Under the pieces are notes generated by a model. It was not told the origin of the DNA. It did no database searches and worked only from the letters and a program-made list of their open reading frames with translations. The position numbers were made by a program, and so were the translations under genes. From contig NZ_JAUDRH010000011.1 in NCBI RefSeq assembly GCF_030381805.1, positions 186,001-250,000 on the forward strand: a stretch of 64,000 nt of DNA. Direction: 5' to 3'. Origin of the DNA: Chlorogloeopsis sp. ULAP01. GTDB lineage: Bacteria; Cyanobacteriota; Cyanobacteriia; Cyanobacteriales; Nostocaceae. Positions 53,999 to 63,783 of the stretch are shown piece after piece (within the stretch, counting starts at the first letter, position 1; each line of letters starts with the position of its first letter).

Positions 53999-56296
53999 AT
54001 GTCCGAGATTGGTACTTGTTCGAGTTGGTTCTTAATTGCTATGGGTGGCATCAGTGCTTTGTTTGCCAATTGCGCTTTTGCCCAAATTATTCCGGATGAG
54101 ACGCTACCTAATAATTCTATAGTCACTCCTCAAGGTAGTACCAGTCTGATTGAGGGAGGAACTCAAGCTGGCAGCAACTTATTCCACAGCTTCAAAGAAT
54201 TTTCGATTCCAAGTGGTAGTGCTGCTTTCTTCAATAATGGTGCAGATATTCAAAATATTATTAGTCGGGTAACGGGTGGTTCAATCTCTAACATTGATGG
54301 GTTAATCAAAGCTAATGGCAGCGCTAATCTGTTTCTAATTAACCCTTATGGGATTATTTTTGGTCAAAATGCGCGATTAGATATCGGTGGCTCGTTTATT
54401 GGTAGTACGGCGAGTAGCTTGAAATTTGCTGATGGTTTGGAGTTCAACACAACTAATCCCCAATTTACTTCTGTTTTGACTATCAGCGTTCCAATTGGTT
54501 TGCAATACGGAGCAAATCCCGGAAAAATTCAAGTACAAGGTGATAGTAAGGGAAGAAGAACGGCAAATTCTCCTGTTATCGATACTACAAATGCTCTACG
54601 AGTTCAGCCTAACCAAACTTTAGCATTGGTTGGCGGTGATATTAGCTTTGAGGGAGCAACACTCAAGACTGCTGGCGGACGTATAGAATTGGGCAGTGTA
54701 TCAGGACAAGGTTTTGTTAGCCTGAGTGTGATCGCCAAAGGTTTTTCCTTGAGTTATGATGCTGTGCAAAACTTTGGCGATATTCAATTATTCCAAAAGG
54801 CAATAGTTGATGCCAGTGGTAAAGGTAGCGGCGATATACAAGTAACAGGCAGACGTGTCACCGTCACTAATGGTTCTCAAATCGAGACAAGCACTTTGGG
54901 AGCACAAGCAAGCGGTGCAATGGTTGTGAATGCTCGTGAGTTCATAGAGATTGTTGGTAGTTCCAATAGCGGGCAAGATACTGGTTTGTTTGCGATCGCT
55001 TACCCAGGTGCAACAGGGGAGGGGGGAAATCTCACAATTAATACTCGTGACTTGCTGGTTCGGAATGGAGCATTAATCAGTTCTGGCACATCTGGTTCGG
55101 GGAAAGGGGGAGATTTAATTGTTAATGCTAGTAATTCTGTGCAACTTGTTGGTAGCTTACCCAATTTTCGTTTCTACGGTTTGTTTGCTTCTAGTGCCAC
55201 AGGTGCAACTGGTGCAGCAGGTGACATAACTATTAACACTAATAAGTTGGTTGTACGGGATGGGGCGCGGATTAGTGCTAGCACCTTTGGTTCGGGAAAG
55301 GGGGGAAATGTGACTGTGAATGCTACTGACTCTGTGCAAGTTATTGGCACCTCCTTTGATAATCAATCTAGCAGTGGTTTATTTACACGTTCTTTGCCAG
55401 GTGTAACAGGGGATGCAGGAGATTTAACGATTAACACTGGTAAATTGCTGGTGGCGGATAAAGGTATAGTAACTGTTCGCAGCGAAGGAAAAGGCAAAGC
55501 AGGCAACCTTAATATCAATGCTCGCTCTATCCGTTTGGATAATAAAGCTACCTTGAGCGCCGATACCCGAAGTATCAGCACTGACCCCAATAAAGAGCAG
55601 GCAACTATTATCATAGACTCTAGAGATTTAATATTACGTCGTGGCAGCCAAATCACCACTAACGCCTTTGGTACTAATGCCATCGGTGGCAACATCAAGA
55701 TTGACACAGATGTCTTAGCAGCATTTGAAAATAGCGATATCAGCGCTAATTCTGCTAACTTCCGAGGAGGTAGGGTTGTGATTAACACGCAAGGAATCTT
55801 CGGCGCACAGTTCCAAAATGTGGCATCCGATCAAACAAGTGACATTACTGCTACAGGGGTAAGTTCTGAACTCAATGGTACGGTGCAAATCAACGAACTG
55901 GATATTGATCCTAAAAATGGATTATGGCAACTGCCCCTAAATCTGGTTGATGCTGCAAATCAAATTGACACAAGGTGTAGCTCTGGCAGCAGACAAAGAC
56001 TTAGCTCATTAACTATTACCGCACGCGGCGGTTTACCACCCAATCCTTATGATATGTTCACACCTGACACGGTGTTAGTAAATTTAATTACTCTCAACGA
56101 CGAGCAAGAAAATCGTCCTCATAAATCTATCAATACTAAACCAACTATTGTTATGCCAGAACCCATTATCGAAATTACTGGATGGGCGATCAATAAAACA
56201 GGTGAGGTGGAGCTGACAGCCAACACCACATCTGGTGGCTCTTGGCAATCTCTTGTGTCTTGCAGTACTTCTTCATCCAATGGCACAAGCCTCTGA
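53999..56296 (+). CDS. Two-partner-secretion exoprotein (filamentous haemagglutinin N-terminal domain)
   Basis: 765 aa with a signal peptide cut near CAFA-QIIPDE and the TPS domain: NSIVTPQGSTSLIEGGTQAGSNLFHSFKEFSIPSGSAAFF...SRVTGGSISNIDGLIKANGSANLFLINPYGIIFGQNARLDIGGSFIGSTA. Beta-helix repeats follow (G(D/N)LTINT..LLV..GA.IS..T.GSGKGG). It would be secreted by a TpsB Omp85-type pore. No TpsB gene lies next to it. ATG 53999. Confidence 0.9.
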   Translation: MSEIGTCSSWFLIAMGGISALFANCAFAQIIPDETLPNNSIVTPQGSTSLIEGGTQAGSNLFHSFKEFSIPSGSAAFFNNGADIQNIISRVTGGSISNIDGLIKANGSANLFLINPYGIIFGQNARLDIGGSFIGSTASSLKFADGLEFNTTNPQFTSVLTISVPIGLQYGANPGKIQVQGDSKGRRTANSPVIDTTNALRVQPNQTLALVGGDISFEGATLKTAGGRIELGSVSGQGFVSLSVIAKGFSLSYDAVQNFGDIQLFQKAIVDASGKGSGDIQVTGRRVTVTNGSQIETSTLGAQASGAMVVNAREFIEIVGSSNSGQDTGLFAIAYPGATGEGGNLTINTRDLLVRNGALISSGTSGSGKGGDLIVNASNSVQLVGSLPNFRFYGLFASSATGATGAAGDITINTNKLVVRDGARISASTFGSGKGGNVTVNATDSVQVIGTSFDNQSSSGLFTRSLPGVTGDAGDLTINTGKLLVADKGIVTVRSEGKGKAGNLNINARSIRLDNKATLSADTRSISTDPNKEQATIIIDSRDLILRRGSQITTNAFGTNAIGGNIKIDTDVLAAFENSDISANSANFRGGRVVINTQGIFGAQFQNVASDQTSDITATGVSSELNGTVQINELDIDPKNGLWQLPLNLVDAANQIDTRCSSGSRQRLSSLTITARGGLPPNPYDMFTPDTVLVNLITLNDEQENRPHKSINTKPTIVMPEPIIEITGWAINKTGEVELTANTTSGGSWQSLVSCSTSSSNGTSL

Positions 56297-56347
56297 ACTG
56301 GATGGAATACTATTGAATATCTACCCTTTTGAAACCCAAAATCGTTT

Positions 56348-57355
56348 ATGTTCTCTGCTACTCTCAAAACTAGACTCTCATCATCTCTAAAAATTGGCAA
56401 TTTTGAGGTGAATAGTCGGGTTTTGCAGTCGCCTTTATCGGGGGTGACTGACTTAGTATTTCGTCGTCTGGTGCGTCGCTATGCATCTGAGTCCATGATG
56501 TATACAGAGATGGTGAATGCTACAGAGTTACACCACCTCAAGCAGATGCCGAAAATCATGGAAGTAGACTCTAACGAACAACCGATTAGTATTCAGTTGT
56601 TTGATTGTCGTCCCGATTTTTTAGCTGAAGCAGCACAAAAAGCGGTAGCAGAAGGTGCAGATACAATTGATATCAATATGGGCTGTCCGGTAAATAAAAT
56701 TACCAACAAAGGTGGCGGTTCTTCACTGTTACGGCAACCAGAGGTAGCTGAGGCAATAGTGCGAGAAGTGGTACAAGCAACAGATGTGCCTGTAACTGTT
56801 AAAACTCGTATTGGTTGGGATGATGAGAAAATTAATATCCTCGATTTTGCCAAACGAATGCAAGATGCGGGAGCGCAAATGATTACAGTCCATGCCCGCA
56901 CCCGCGCCCAAGGTTACAATGGTAATGCTCGCTGGGAATGGATTGGTCGTGTTAAAGAAGTGCTTTCGATTCCAGTAATTGCCAACGGTGATATTTTCTC
57001 GGTGGAATCGGCAGTGCAGTGTTTGGAGCAAACTGGTGCTGATGGTGTAATGTGTTCTCGTGGCACTTTGGGTTATCCGTATTTGGTGGGTGAAATTGAC
57101 TACTTTCTCAAAACTGGGGAAAAGCTACCGCCACCAACACCAATTCAGCGCCTAGAATGTGCCAAAGAACACTTGCAGGCACTATGGGAATACAAAGGCG
57201 ATCGCGGTATTCGTCAAGCTCGCAAACACATGGCTTGGTATGCTAAAGGCTTTGTGGGTGCGGCAGAGTTGCGGGGACAGTTGACTTTAGTGGAAACGGT
57301 ACAGCAGGGTATAGATTTAATTGATCGAGGGATTGAGCAGATGGTGCATGGATAG
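56348..57355 (+). CDS. dusB: tRNA-dihydrouridine synthase
   Basis: FMN enzyme that reduces uridines in the tRNA D loop. The 335-aa protein has the DusB/NifR3 pattern LQSPLSGVTDLVFRRLVRRYASESMMYTEMV, INMGCPVNKITNKGGGSSLL (catalytic Cys), VTVKTRIGW, VHARTRAQGYNG, PVIANGDIFS and GADGVMCSRGTLGYPYL. The C-terminal helical domain follows. The start is ATG 56348, 52 bp after the exoprotein gene. Confidence 0.92.
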   Translation: MFSATLKTRLSSSLKIGNFEVNSRVLQSPLSGVTDLVFRRLVRRYASESMMYTEMVNATELHHLKQMPKIMEVDSNEQPISIQLFDCRPDFLAEAAQKAVAEGADTIDINMGCPVNKITNKGGGSSLLRQPEVAEAIVREVVQATDVPVTVKTRIGWDDEKINILDFAKRMQDAGAQMITVHARTRAQGYNGNARWEWIGRVKEVLSIPVIANGDIFSVESAVQCLEQTGADGVMCSRGTLGYPYLVGEIDYFLKTGEKLPPPTPIQRLECAKEHLQALWEYKGDRGIRQARKHMAWYAKGFVGAAELRGQLTLVETVQQGIDLIDRGIEQMVHG

Positions 57356-57493
57356 GAATGCCAGTAATAATTTATAGCAGTAGCCCAAGTATAAAACTCA
57401 CACACCAAAGAACTTTTAACCCTATCCCCTGTCACCGACTATACCTGTCTGATTGCCCTTGGCTGTAAAGTAAGCTAAAACACAAATGTTCTT

Positions 57494-58294
57494 TTGGAAG
57501 TGGCAGGAAAATTGAAAACACAAAAAGATTTTGGGCATTACCAGCAATCGTGGATGATCCGTTTTTGTATAACTATCCTGCTAGTAGGGCAAGTATGGCT
57601 GCATTTGCTTCAGGGAAAGACATGCCACCGCCAAATTCTCGAACATGCGATCGCAGTAGGACCAGCCTCTATCTTACCTGTACTATTGGTTAATGGTTTT
57701 GCAGGTATGATTTTTACCATTCAAACTGCCAGAGAATTAGTAAGATTTGACGCAGTCAGTACAGTGGGAGGGGCTTTTGCTTTAGCATTCTGCCGAGAAT
57801 TAGCACCTATTTTGACCGCTAGTATTATTGCAGGGCAAGTCGGTTCTGCTTTCGCTGCCGAAATTGGTGAGATGCGCGTGACAGAGCAGATAGATGCACT
57901 GCATATGCTGAAAACTGATCCAATCGATTATTTGATTTTGCCAAGGGTAATTGCTTGTAGTTTAATGCTGCCAATCTTAACAATCATCGGTTTAGTAGTA
58001 GGTATTGCAGGTGGTGTTTTTGCAGCCCAACAGTTTTACCAAATACTTCCAGAGGTATTTTTAGAGTCAGTTAGAAATTTTTTAGTGATACCAGATGTGT
58101 TTATAGTTTTGTTCAAGGGACTAATTTTTGGCTTGATGATTGCTGTTGTTGGTTGTAGTTGGGGAATAACTACTATTGGTGGAGCAAAACAGGTAGGCGA
58201 ATCAGCTACAGCAGCAGTTGTCACAACTTGGGTGCTAATTTTTATAGTTGATTTTTTTCTCTCTTTGCTGCTGTATGAAAAGCCAAGTTTCTAG
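57494..58294 (+). CDS. MlaE family ABC transporter permease
   Basis: 266-aa inner-membrane permease of the lipid/solute MlaE (YrbE) family. It has about five helices with GFAGMIFTIQTARELVRFDAV, the conserved FCRELAPILTASIIAGQVGSAFAAEIGEMRVTEQIDALHMLKTDPIDYLILPRV, and a C-terminal LLYEKPSF. Homologues transport phospholipids (MlaFEDB) or, in plants, TGD1 lipids. No ATPase (MlaF) or MCE (MlaD) partner is adjacent. The start is TTG 57494 or GTG 57500; neither has an obvious RBS. Confidence 0.85.
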   Translation: MEVAGKLKTQKDFGHYQQSWMIRFCITILLVGQVWLHLLQGKTCHRQILEHAIAVGPASILPVLLVNGFAGMIFTIQTARELVRFDAVSTVGGAFALAFCRELAPILTASIIAGQVGSAFAAEIGEMRVTEQIDALHMLKTDPIDYLILPRVIACSLMLPILTIIGLVVGIAGGVFAAQQFYQILPEVFLESVRNFLVIPDVFIVLFKGLIFGLMIAVVGCSWGITTIGGAKQVGESATAAVVTTWVLIFIVDFFLSLLLYEKPSF

Positions 58295-58445
58295 AAATAG
58301 AAGGCAGAGATCAGAAGGGTGTCTCTACAAAATCAGGAATTACACACGAGTTATGAATAATAAACCGCTCCAGGCGCAGAGGAAACGGAGTCAAGAGGAT
58401 TTAAGAGGGATTTTGCGTAAGTTCTAAAATTTATGTGTATCGTGA

Positions 58446-61400
58446 TTAACTGTTACGTCTGGTGAGAGCAGCAATTGCCATCGCTAGTTCAGATGGATCG
58501 ACAGGTTTTGTAAGATGTCTTTGAAAACCTGCCGAGATGACTTTTTGATAGTTAACTTCTCCTGCAAAGGCTGTAAGGGCGATCGCTGGTAATTTTCTTA
58601 GTGAGGCTGCTTCCAAAGCTCTAACTTGTCGAATCAGCATATAGCCATCGGTTTCAGGCATAGCAATATCACTTAACAGTAAGTCTGGCTGGATTTGGGC
58701 GATCGCTAATAGTGCTTCCCTCGCCGAAGCAACTCCATGAACTTCAACACCATACTGCTCAAGGATTAAGACTAGTAAATTCAGAGTATCAACATCATCA
58801 TCCACAACTACTACCCGCAATCCTTGAAGATTGGCAGAAGTTTCGGGCAAAGAGTTATCTTCACTGGTTTGAGAGACATCGTTAATTAGGGGTAGTGTTA
58901 CTGTAAAGGTTGCTCCTAGTCCTTCTCCTAAACTCGCTACTTGAATAGAGCCACCGTGGAGTTCGACAATATGGCGGACAATTGCTAGTCCTAATCCTAG
59001 TCCACCAAACTTTCTTGTTGTTGCCTCATCTGCTTGTCGAAAACGTTCAAATACGTAAGGCAGAAAGTCAGGACTAATGCCTTTGCCGGTATCAGTAACG
59101 GTGATTTGGGCATAGTTAGTGATCGGGGATTGGTGAGTCCAGCGCGTTGCGGAGGTTCCCTCCGTTGTAGCGACTGGCGAACCCGAAGGGGGATTGGTGA
59201 TTGGGTACTGGATAATAGGTGCAGAATCGTAATTTACATCTTCTTCCCTTGTCTTTTTCTCAGTCCCTAGTCCCCAGTTCCCAGTCCCCAACCTTACCTC
59301 TACTTGCCCACCATTGGAAGTAAACTTAATTGCATTTGAAAGTAAATTCCAAACGACTTGCTGCAAGCGGTTCGGATCGCCCTCGACTTTGCCTACTCCA
59401 GAATCAAAGTGTGTATAAATTTGAATTGATTTGGCTTCAGCAGCCAGACGCACCGTTTCCAATGCTGCCTCAATTGTGGAAACTAAATCAACCGCACAGA
59501 CATTTAAACTCAGCTTACCGCGTAGGATCCGCGAGACATCAAGTAAATCATCAATCAACCGTGTTTGTAATTTAGCATTACGCTCAATAGTTTCTAGCGC
59601 TTGAGTGGTTTTTGCTGCATCCAACTTCCGAGTAAGCAGGAGTTTCGACCAACCTAGAATAGGATTGAGTGGAGAGCGTAGTTCGTGGGAAACAATTGCG
59701 AGAAAATCATCTTTAATACGGTTGGCTGCTTCGGCTTCAGCACGAGCTGCCTGTTCCAATTGCAGCAAGCGATCGCGTTCAGCTTCTGCTTGTTTGCGAG
59801 CGGTGATATCGAGCACACAGGCAAAACCCTGTTCTGAAGTGTCCTCAAATAATGCAGCAGCAATAGCCACAAATACACGGCTGCCATCTTTGCGGAAAAA
59901 TTCTTTTTCAAACGCTGTGCAAACCCCGTATAACTTCAGTTCTTCAACCGCTTGTTCAGTCTGCTCTATGTGTTCTGGTGGAGTCATTTCTTGCCAATCT
60001 AGCTTGCCTGCCAATAAATCCTCTTGGGCGTAACCAACCATCTGGAGAAAGGCATCATTGGCTTGTGTGATGTTGCCGCTCATGTCACAGAAAAACACAC
60101 CAATAATATTAGAGTCAACAATCCGCCGAAATCGAGCTTCGCTAGCTTTTAAGGCTATTTCTGCCCGCTTGCGATCGGTGATATCAACATTAATGCCAAG
60201 CATCTTTAAGGGCTTGCCGTCGTCATCATAAAACACTCTCGCTCTACCATGCAGCCAATGAATGCTGCCATCTTTCCAAATGACGCGCCAGTCGGTGAAA
60301 AACTCGCCTGTTTGCAGCGCACTTCGCATATCTGCTTCTGCGTTGGCTAAATCATCGGGGTGTACCCATTTCGCCCACTCTTCGTAAGTACCACCAAATT
60401 CACCAGGCTCTAAACCGTAAATCGCTTCTAGCTCTTTCGACCAAGTATTAACATTGGTTTGAATATTCCACTCAAAACTGCCCACTTTTGCCGCCGCTTG
60501 AGCTAAATCGAGCCATTCTTGCTTTTGACGCAATGCTGCTTCTGTCTGTTTGCGTTCGGTTACATCAATGAATGCTCCGATCGCACCTCTGACGGCACCA
60601 GAATCATCCCGTAATGGCACAGCTTTGCCGTAAATTGATCGCACATCATCTTGACTGAAAACAAATTCAAATTCTCCTTCAATCTCTTTTCCGGTGCGAG
60701 CCGCCTGTTGCATCGGTAACTCAGTAAGTGGAATATCTTGACCATTTTTTTGGATCTTAAACTGAAAGGGATACTGTGCATCAGCAGGAGTAGCTGTTAT
60801 GACTGAGTCTGGAGGTAAACGCATCAGTTTGTAGGCGGTGCGGTTTGCTGTCATGTGATGACATTGAGGATCACTTGCAATCCAAACAGCAGCTGGAACT
60901 GTTTCCATAAAAGTTTCAAGTTCTTCAGCCCGTGCTTTGGCGATCGCTTCACTCTGTCGCAATGCCTTTTCTGCTTGCTTGCGGTAAGTAATATCACTAC
61001 AAACTCCAACCCACTCACGAATTTTGCCGTCTTCTGTCGCAACAGGCACACCCCTAGCAGAAAAATAACGATAAATACCGTCTGCACCACGAATTCGGTA
61101 TTCATTTTCATAAATACTTTTTGTCTGAACTGCGTGAGTCCAAATCCGGGCGGTTCGTTCCCGATCATCTGGGTGCAATGCTTCTAACCAACCCCAACCT
61201 TTGACTTGTGCTTGAGTTTGCCCTGTATAAGCTCTCCAATCTGGCATATCAACTACCTGTCCATCAGGCTGAGTTGTCCATACCATTTGGGAAGTTGCAA
61301 CTACTAAAGAGCGATACCGCTCTCCACTTTCTCGCAAAGCAACTTCTACTTGCTTATGTTTAGTGATATCAGTTAACATTGCGATCGCGCCTGAAAATTC

Positions 61401-62072
61401 ACCTTGGGTATCTAGCACAGCGCTAGTAGAGAGAATTGTCCAAAGTTCAGACTTATCTTGGTGGCGCAAACGCAAGTCAAACTGCTGTTTAGCCTCTTGA
61501 ACACTTTGCCTTTGTTGCTCTAGCCATTGCTCAACTTCAATTCGAGCTTGATGATCCATAAACTCGAAAATTGAACAGCCAAGCATTTGTTCAACACTGT
61601 AGCCAAGCATTTGGGCTAGCCGTTGGTTCACATATTCTGTCTTTCCCTCACTGTCAAATATCCAGATGCCTTCATTAGCTGTCTCAAACAGGCGACGATA
61701 GCTTACTTGTAATTTTGCTAGCTCTGCTTCTGATTTTTGCTTGGCGTTACGAAGTTGTGAAATTAACCAGCTAATTAATAATGCTACCAAGCTGAATATA
61801 ACTAGCTGTAAGAGTTCATCTCCACTGTACAGTAACAGAGAGTAGAAAGGTGGTAAAAAAAAGTAGTTGTTGACGAAAACAGCTAATACCGTAGCTACCA
61901 AACTGGTAGCAAAGCCGCCATACCAGCTGCTAAAGGCAATGGCAGCACAAAAAAGTAGCGAAACTTCTAGCCGCAGCAGTTGTTCTAGCAACAAGCCCAG
62001 TAGCAGCGCTGATAAGACTGACAAAATAGAAAAACTGTAACGCTGCAACTGATAGAACTGGACCTTTAACAT
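58446..62072 (-). CDS. Multi-PAS hybrid sensor histidine kinase
   Basis: 1208 aa. The N-terminus is a DUF4118-like four-helix membrane domain (about 12-105, YGGFATSLVATVLAVFVNNYFFLPP), followed by five PAS domains (about 125-765). HisKA has AIVSHELRSPLNPILGWSKLL (His796). The ATPase domain has VVWNLLSNAIKFT and TDTGKGISPDFLPYVFERFRQAD...GLGLGLAIV. The C-terminal receiver has VVVDDDVDTL, LLLSDIAMPETDGY (Asp1135) and HLTKPVD. An in-frame intergenic-type repeat sits between the N and G1 boxes (59110-59285). Confidence 0.9.
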   Translation of the reverse strand: MLKVQFYQLQRYSFSILSVLSALLLGLLLEQLLRLEVSLLFCAAIAFSSWYGGFATSLVATVLAVFVNNYFFLPPFYSLLLYSGDELLQLVIFSLVALLISWLISQLRNAKQKSEAELAKLQVSYRRLFETANEGIWIFDSEGKTEYVNQRLAQMLGYSVEQMLGCSIFEFMDHQARIEVEQWLEQQRQSVQEAKQQFDLRLRHQDKSELWTILSTSAVLDTQGEFSGAIAMLTDITKHKQVEVALRESGERYRSLVVATSQMVWTTQPDGQVVDMPDWRAYTGQTQAQVKGWGWLEALHPDDRERTARIWTHAVQTKSIYENEYRIRGADGIYRYFSARGVPVATEDGKIREWVGVCSDITYRKQAEKALRQSEAIAKARAEELETFMETVPAAVWIASDPQCHHMTANRTAYKLMRLPPDSVITATPADAQYPFQFKIQKNGQDIPLTELPMQQAARTGKEIEGEFEFVFSQDDVRSIYGKAVPLRDDSGAVRGAIGAFIDVTERKQTEAALRQKQEWLDLAQAAAKVGSFEWNIQTNVNTWSKELEAIYGLEPGEFGGTYEEWAKWVHPDDLANAEADMRSALQTGEFFTDWRVIWKDGSIHWLHGRARVFYDDDGKPLKMLGINVDITDRKRAEIALKASEARFRRIVDSNIIGVFFCDMSGNITQANDAFLQMVGYAQEDLLAGKLDWQEMTPPEHIEQTEQAVEELKLYGVCTAFEKEFFRKDGSRVFVAIAAALFEDTSEQGFACVLDITARKQAEAERDRLLQLEQAARAEAEAANRIKDDFLAIVSHELRSPLNPILGWSKLLLTRKLDAAKTTQALETIERNAKLQTRLIDDLLDVSRILRGKLSLNVCAVDLVSTIEAALETVRLAAEAKSIQIYTHFDSGVGKVEGDPNRLQQVVWNLLSNAIKFTSNGGQVEVRLGTGNWGLGTEKKTREEDVNYDSAPIIQYPITNPPSGSPVATTEGTSATRWTHQSPITNYAQITVTDTGKGISPDFLPYVFERFRQADEATTRKFGGLGLGLAIVRHIVELHGGSIQVASLGEGLGATFTVTLPLINDVSQTSEDNSLPETSANLQGLRVVVVDDDVDTLNLLVLILEQYGVEVHGVASAREALLAIAQIQPDLLLSDIAMPETDGYMLIRQVRALEAASLRKLPAIALTAFAGEVNYQKVISAGFQRHLTKPVDPSELAMAIAALTRRNS
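59139..59177 (-). repeat. Dispersed repeat copy inside the hybrid kinase gene
   Basis: On the minus strand it reads CCAGTCGCTACAACGGAGGG, then AACCTCCGCAACGCGCTGG. Both ends match the copy at 43124-43207. The surrounding ORF stretch (GSPVATTEGTSATRWTHQSP) is repeat-coded. Confidence 0.8.
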
Positions 62073-62167
62073 ACTGCTTTGTATTCCTGGCAGTAACTTA
62101 TGTCTAATTAAGACACAAATTCTTATTTTACAGTCAATTTAGGTTAAGTTATATGAAATTCTGTACT

Positions 62168-63745
62168 TTACATTTTGATGACTTTCAAAGCTCTAAAACT
62201 TTTATCTGCACAACCACTAATAAATCCACCCATAGTTTGAATTGTTTGCAGATATTCTAAAGCAAGTTGGCTAATAGCTTCTCCAGGCATTAATACAGGA
62301 ATTCCTGGCGGATAAGGACAGACTATTTCTGCACAAATGCGCCCCGTAGTTTCTTGGATAGGTAATGTTTCTGTTTTGGCGAAGAAAGCTTCTCGTGGTG
62401 AAATATGCACAGTATTCCCCATATTAATAAAATCATCCCATAAAATGTAGGGCAAATTGAAGTCTGTCAAAGCTGTGTTCAAGCCGAGGGAGTTAGGAGG
62501 CAAACTCATTTGGGCAAGACTAGTAAATGCCTCAAGCAACTGCTCAATATCTTGTTGTGTATTGCCAAGGCTAATAATAAAAGTGAGATGTTTTTGGGAA
62601 GCAAATTCTGCCGTGACAGCGAAGTGTTGATCGAGAATTTCTTCGGCAGCAAAGCCAGTTAAACCTAAGCCAGAAACAGTGACTGTTAATCGCGTTTTGT
62701 CTAAAGCAAGAAAATTTGACCTTATCCCCAGCCCCTCTCCTTGAAAGGAGAGGGGTGCCGCAGGCGGGGTGAGGTTAAAAACTGATAATCCTGGTATTTG
62801 CTCAATCCGGCTTCTTGCTTCATCTGCTAGTTGCAATGTGTGAGACATGAATTGTTGACCGTACAGTGCCATTTGCTGACGTGCCGCATCGAGGGAAGCC
62901 AGGAGTAAATAACTAGGACTGGTAGACTGTACTAATTGCAATGCTTTACTAATGCGATCGCCCTCTATCCTCGTTCCTTGAAGATGTAGCATTGAGGTTT
63001 GGGTAAAAGCACCCAGGGTTTTGTGAATCGATTGTACGGCTAAGTCAGCACCTGCGGCTAAGGCTGGAGTGGGTAGTTCGCAATGAAAGGCGAAATGTGC
63101 GCCGTGGGCTTCGTCTACCAGTAACGGAATATTGTATTGGTGAGTAATATTCGCGATCGCGCTGATATCTCCACAAACGCCGTAATAGGTGGGATAAACC
63201 ATCATCACAGCTTTGGCATCGGGATGTTGTTCTAGGGCGGCTGCTACAGCATCGGGAGTGATGCTGTGGGCAATATCTAAAACCAAGTCATATTCTGGAT
63301 TAATAAAAATTGGCATCGCGCCAGAGAGAATTAATCCGGCGATCGCTGAAGAATGAACATTGCGCGGCAAGATAATTTTATCGCCAGCACCACAAGTCGC
63401 CAGAATTGCCGCCTCTACTCCACAGGTAGAACCATTGACTAAAAACCATGTCTGTTCTGCACCAAAGGCTTGCGCTGCCAGTTGTTGTGCTTGTTGGATC
63501 ACACCACTAGCAGCAAACAGATTATCTAACTCTGTTAATTCCGGTAAATCGAGACGAAAGATAGATTTACCGAAAACATCAGCTATTTTTTGGGAAATGC
63601 CTTGTCCCCGCTTGTGTCCAGGAGTGTAAAAGGGTGCGTGAGGACGTTCGGCACAAGCTTTTAAAGTATCTAATAAAGGTGTTTGATTTTGATCGAGCAT
63701 TTGGATGTAGCCATTTTGGGAGATGGCAACATAGTTGCCTGTCAT
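62168..63745 (-). CDS. Orn/Lys/Arg decarboxylase family (PLP) protein
   Basis: 525-aa fold-type I PLP enzyme of the arginine/lysine decarboxylase group. It has HAPFYTPGHKRGQGI, TWFLVNGSTCGVEAAILATCG, LPRNVHSSAIAG, MMVYPTYYGVCGD, LVDEAHGAHFAFH and the PLP lysine in SIHKTLGAFTQ. Likely polyamine synthesis. The in-frame ATG at 63700 (MLDQNQTPLLD) matches homologues better than ATG 63745; neither has a clear RBS. An in-frame CCCCTCTCC hairpin repeat lies at 62721-62775 (near residue 330). Confidence 0.88.
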   Translation of the reverse strand: MTGNYVAISQNGYIQMLDQNQTPLLDTLKACAERPHAPFYTPGHKRGQGISQKIADVFGKSIFRLDLPELTELDNLFAASGVIQQAQQLAAQAFGAEQTWFLVNGSTCGVEAAILATCGAGDKIILPRNVHSSAIAGLILSGAMPIFINPEYDLVLDIAHSITPDAVAAALEQHPDAKAVMMVYPTYYGVCGDISAIANITHQYNIPLLVDEAHGAHFAFHCELPTPALAAGADLAVQSIHKTLGAFTQTSMLHLQGTRIEGDRISKALQLVQSTSPSYLLLASLDAARQQMALYGQQFMSHTLQLADEARSRIEQIPGLSVFNLTPPAAPLSFQGEGLGIRSNFLALDKTRLTVTVSGLGLTGFAAEEILDQHFAVTAEFASQKHLTFIISLGNTQQDIEQLLEAFTSLAQMSLPPNSLGLNTALTDFNLPYILWDDFINMGNTVHISPREAFFAKTETLPIQETTGRICAEIVCPYPPGIPVLMPGEAISQLALEYLQTIQTMGGFISGCADKSFRALKVIKM

Positions 63746-63783
63746 TTAGGTTGGTAAAGTCGAATAATTTTACTACGCTGATC

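Noticed and set aside
62168..63700. Decarboxylase gene as a pseudogene because of the hairpin insertion
   Set aside because: Frame remains open and all PLP motifs are present on both sides.
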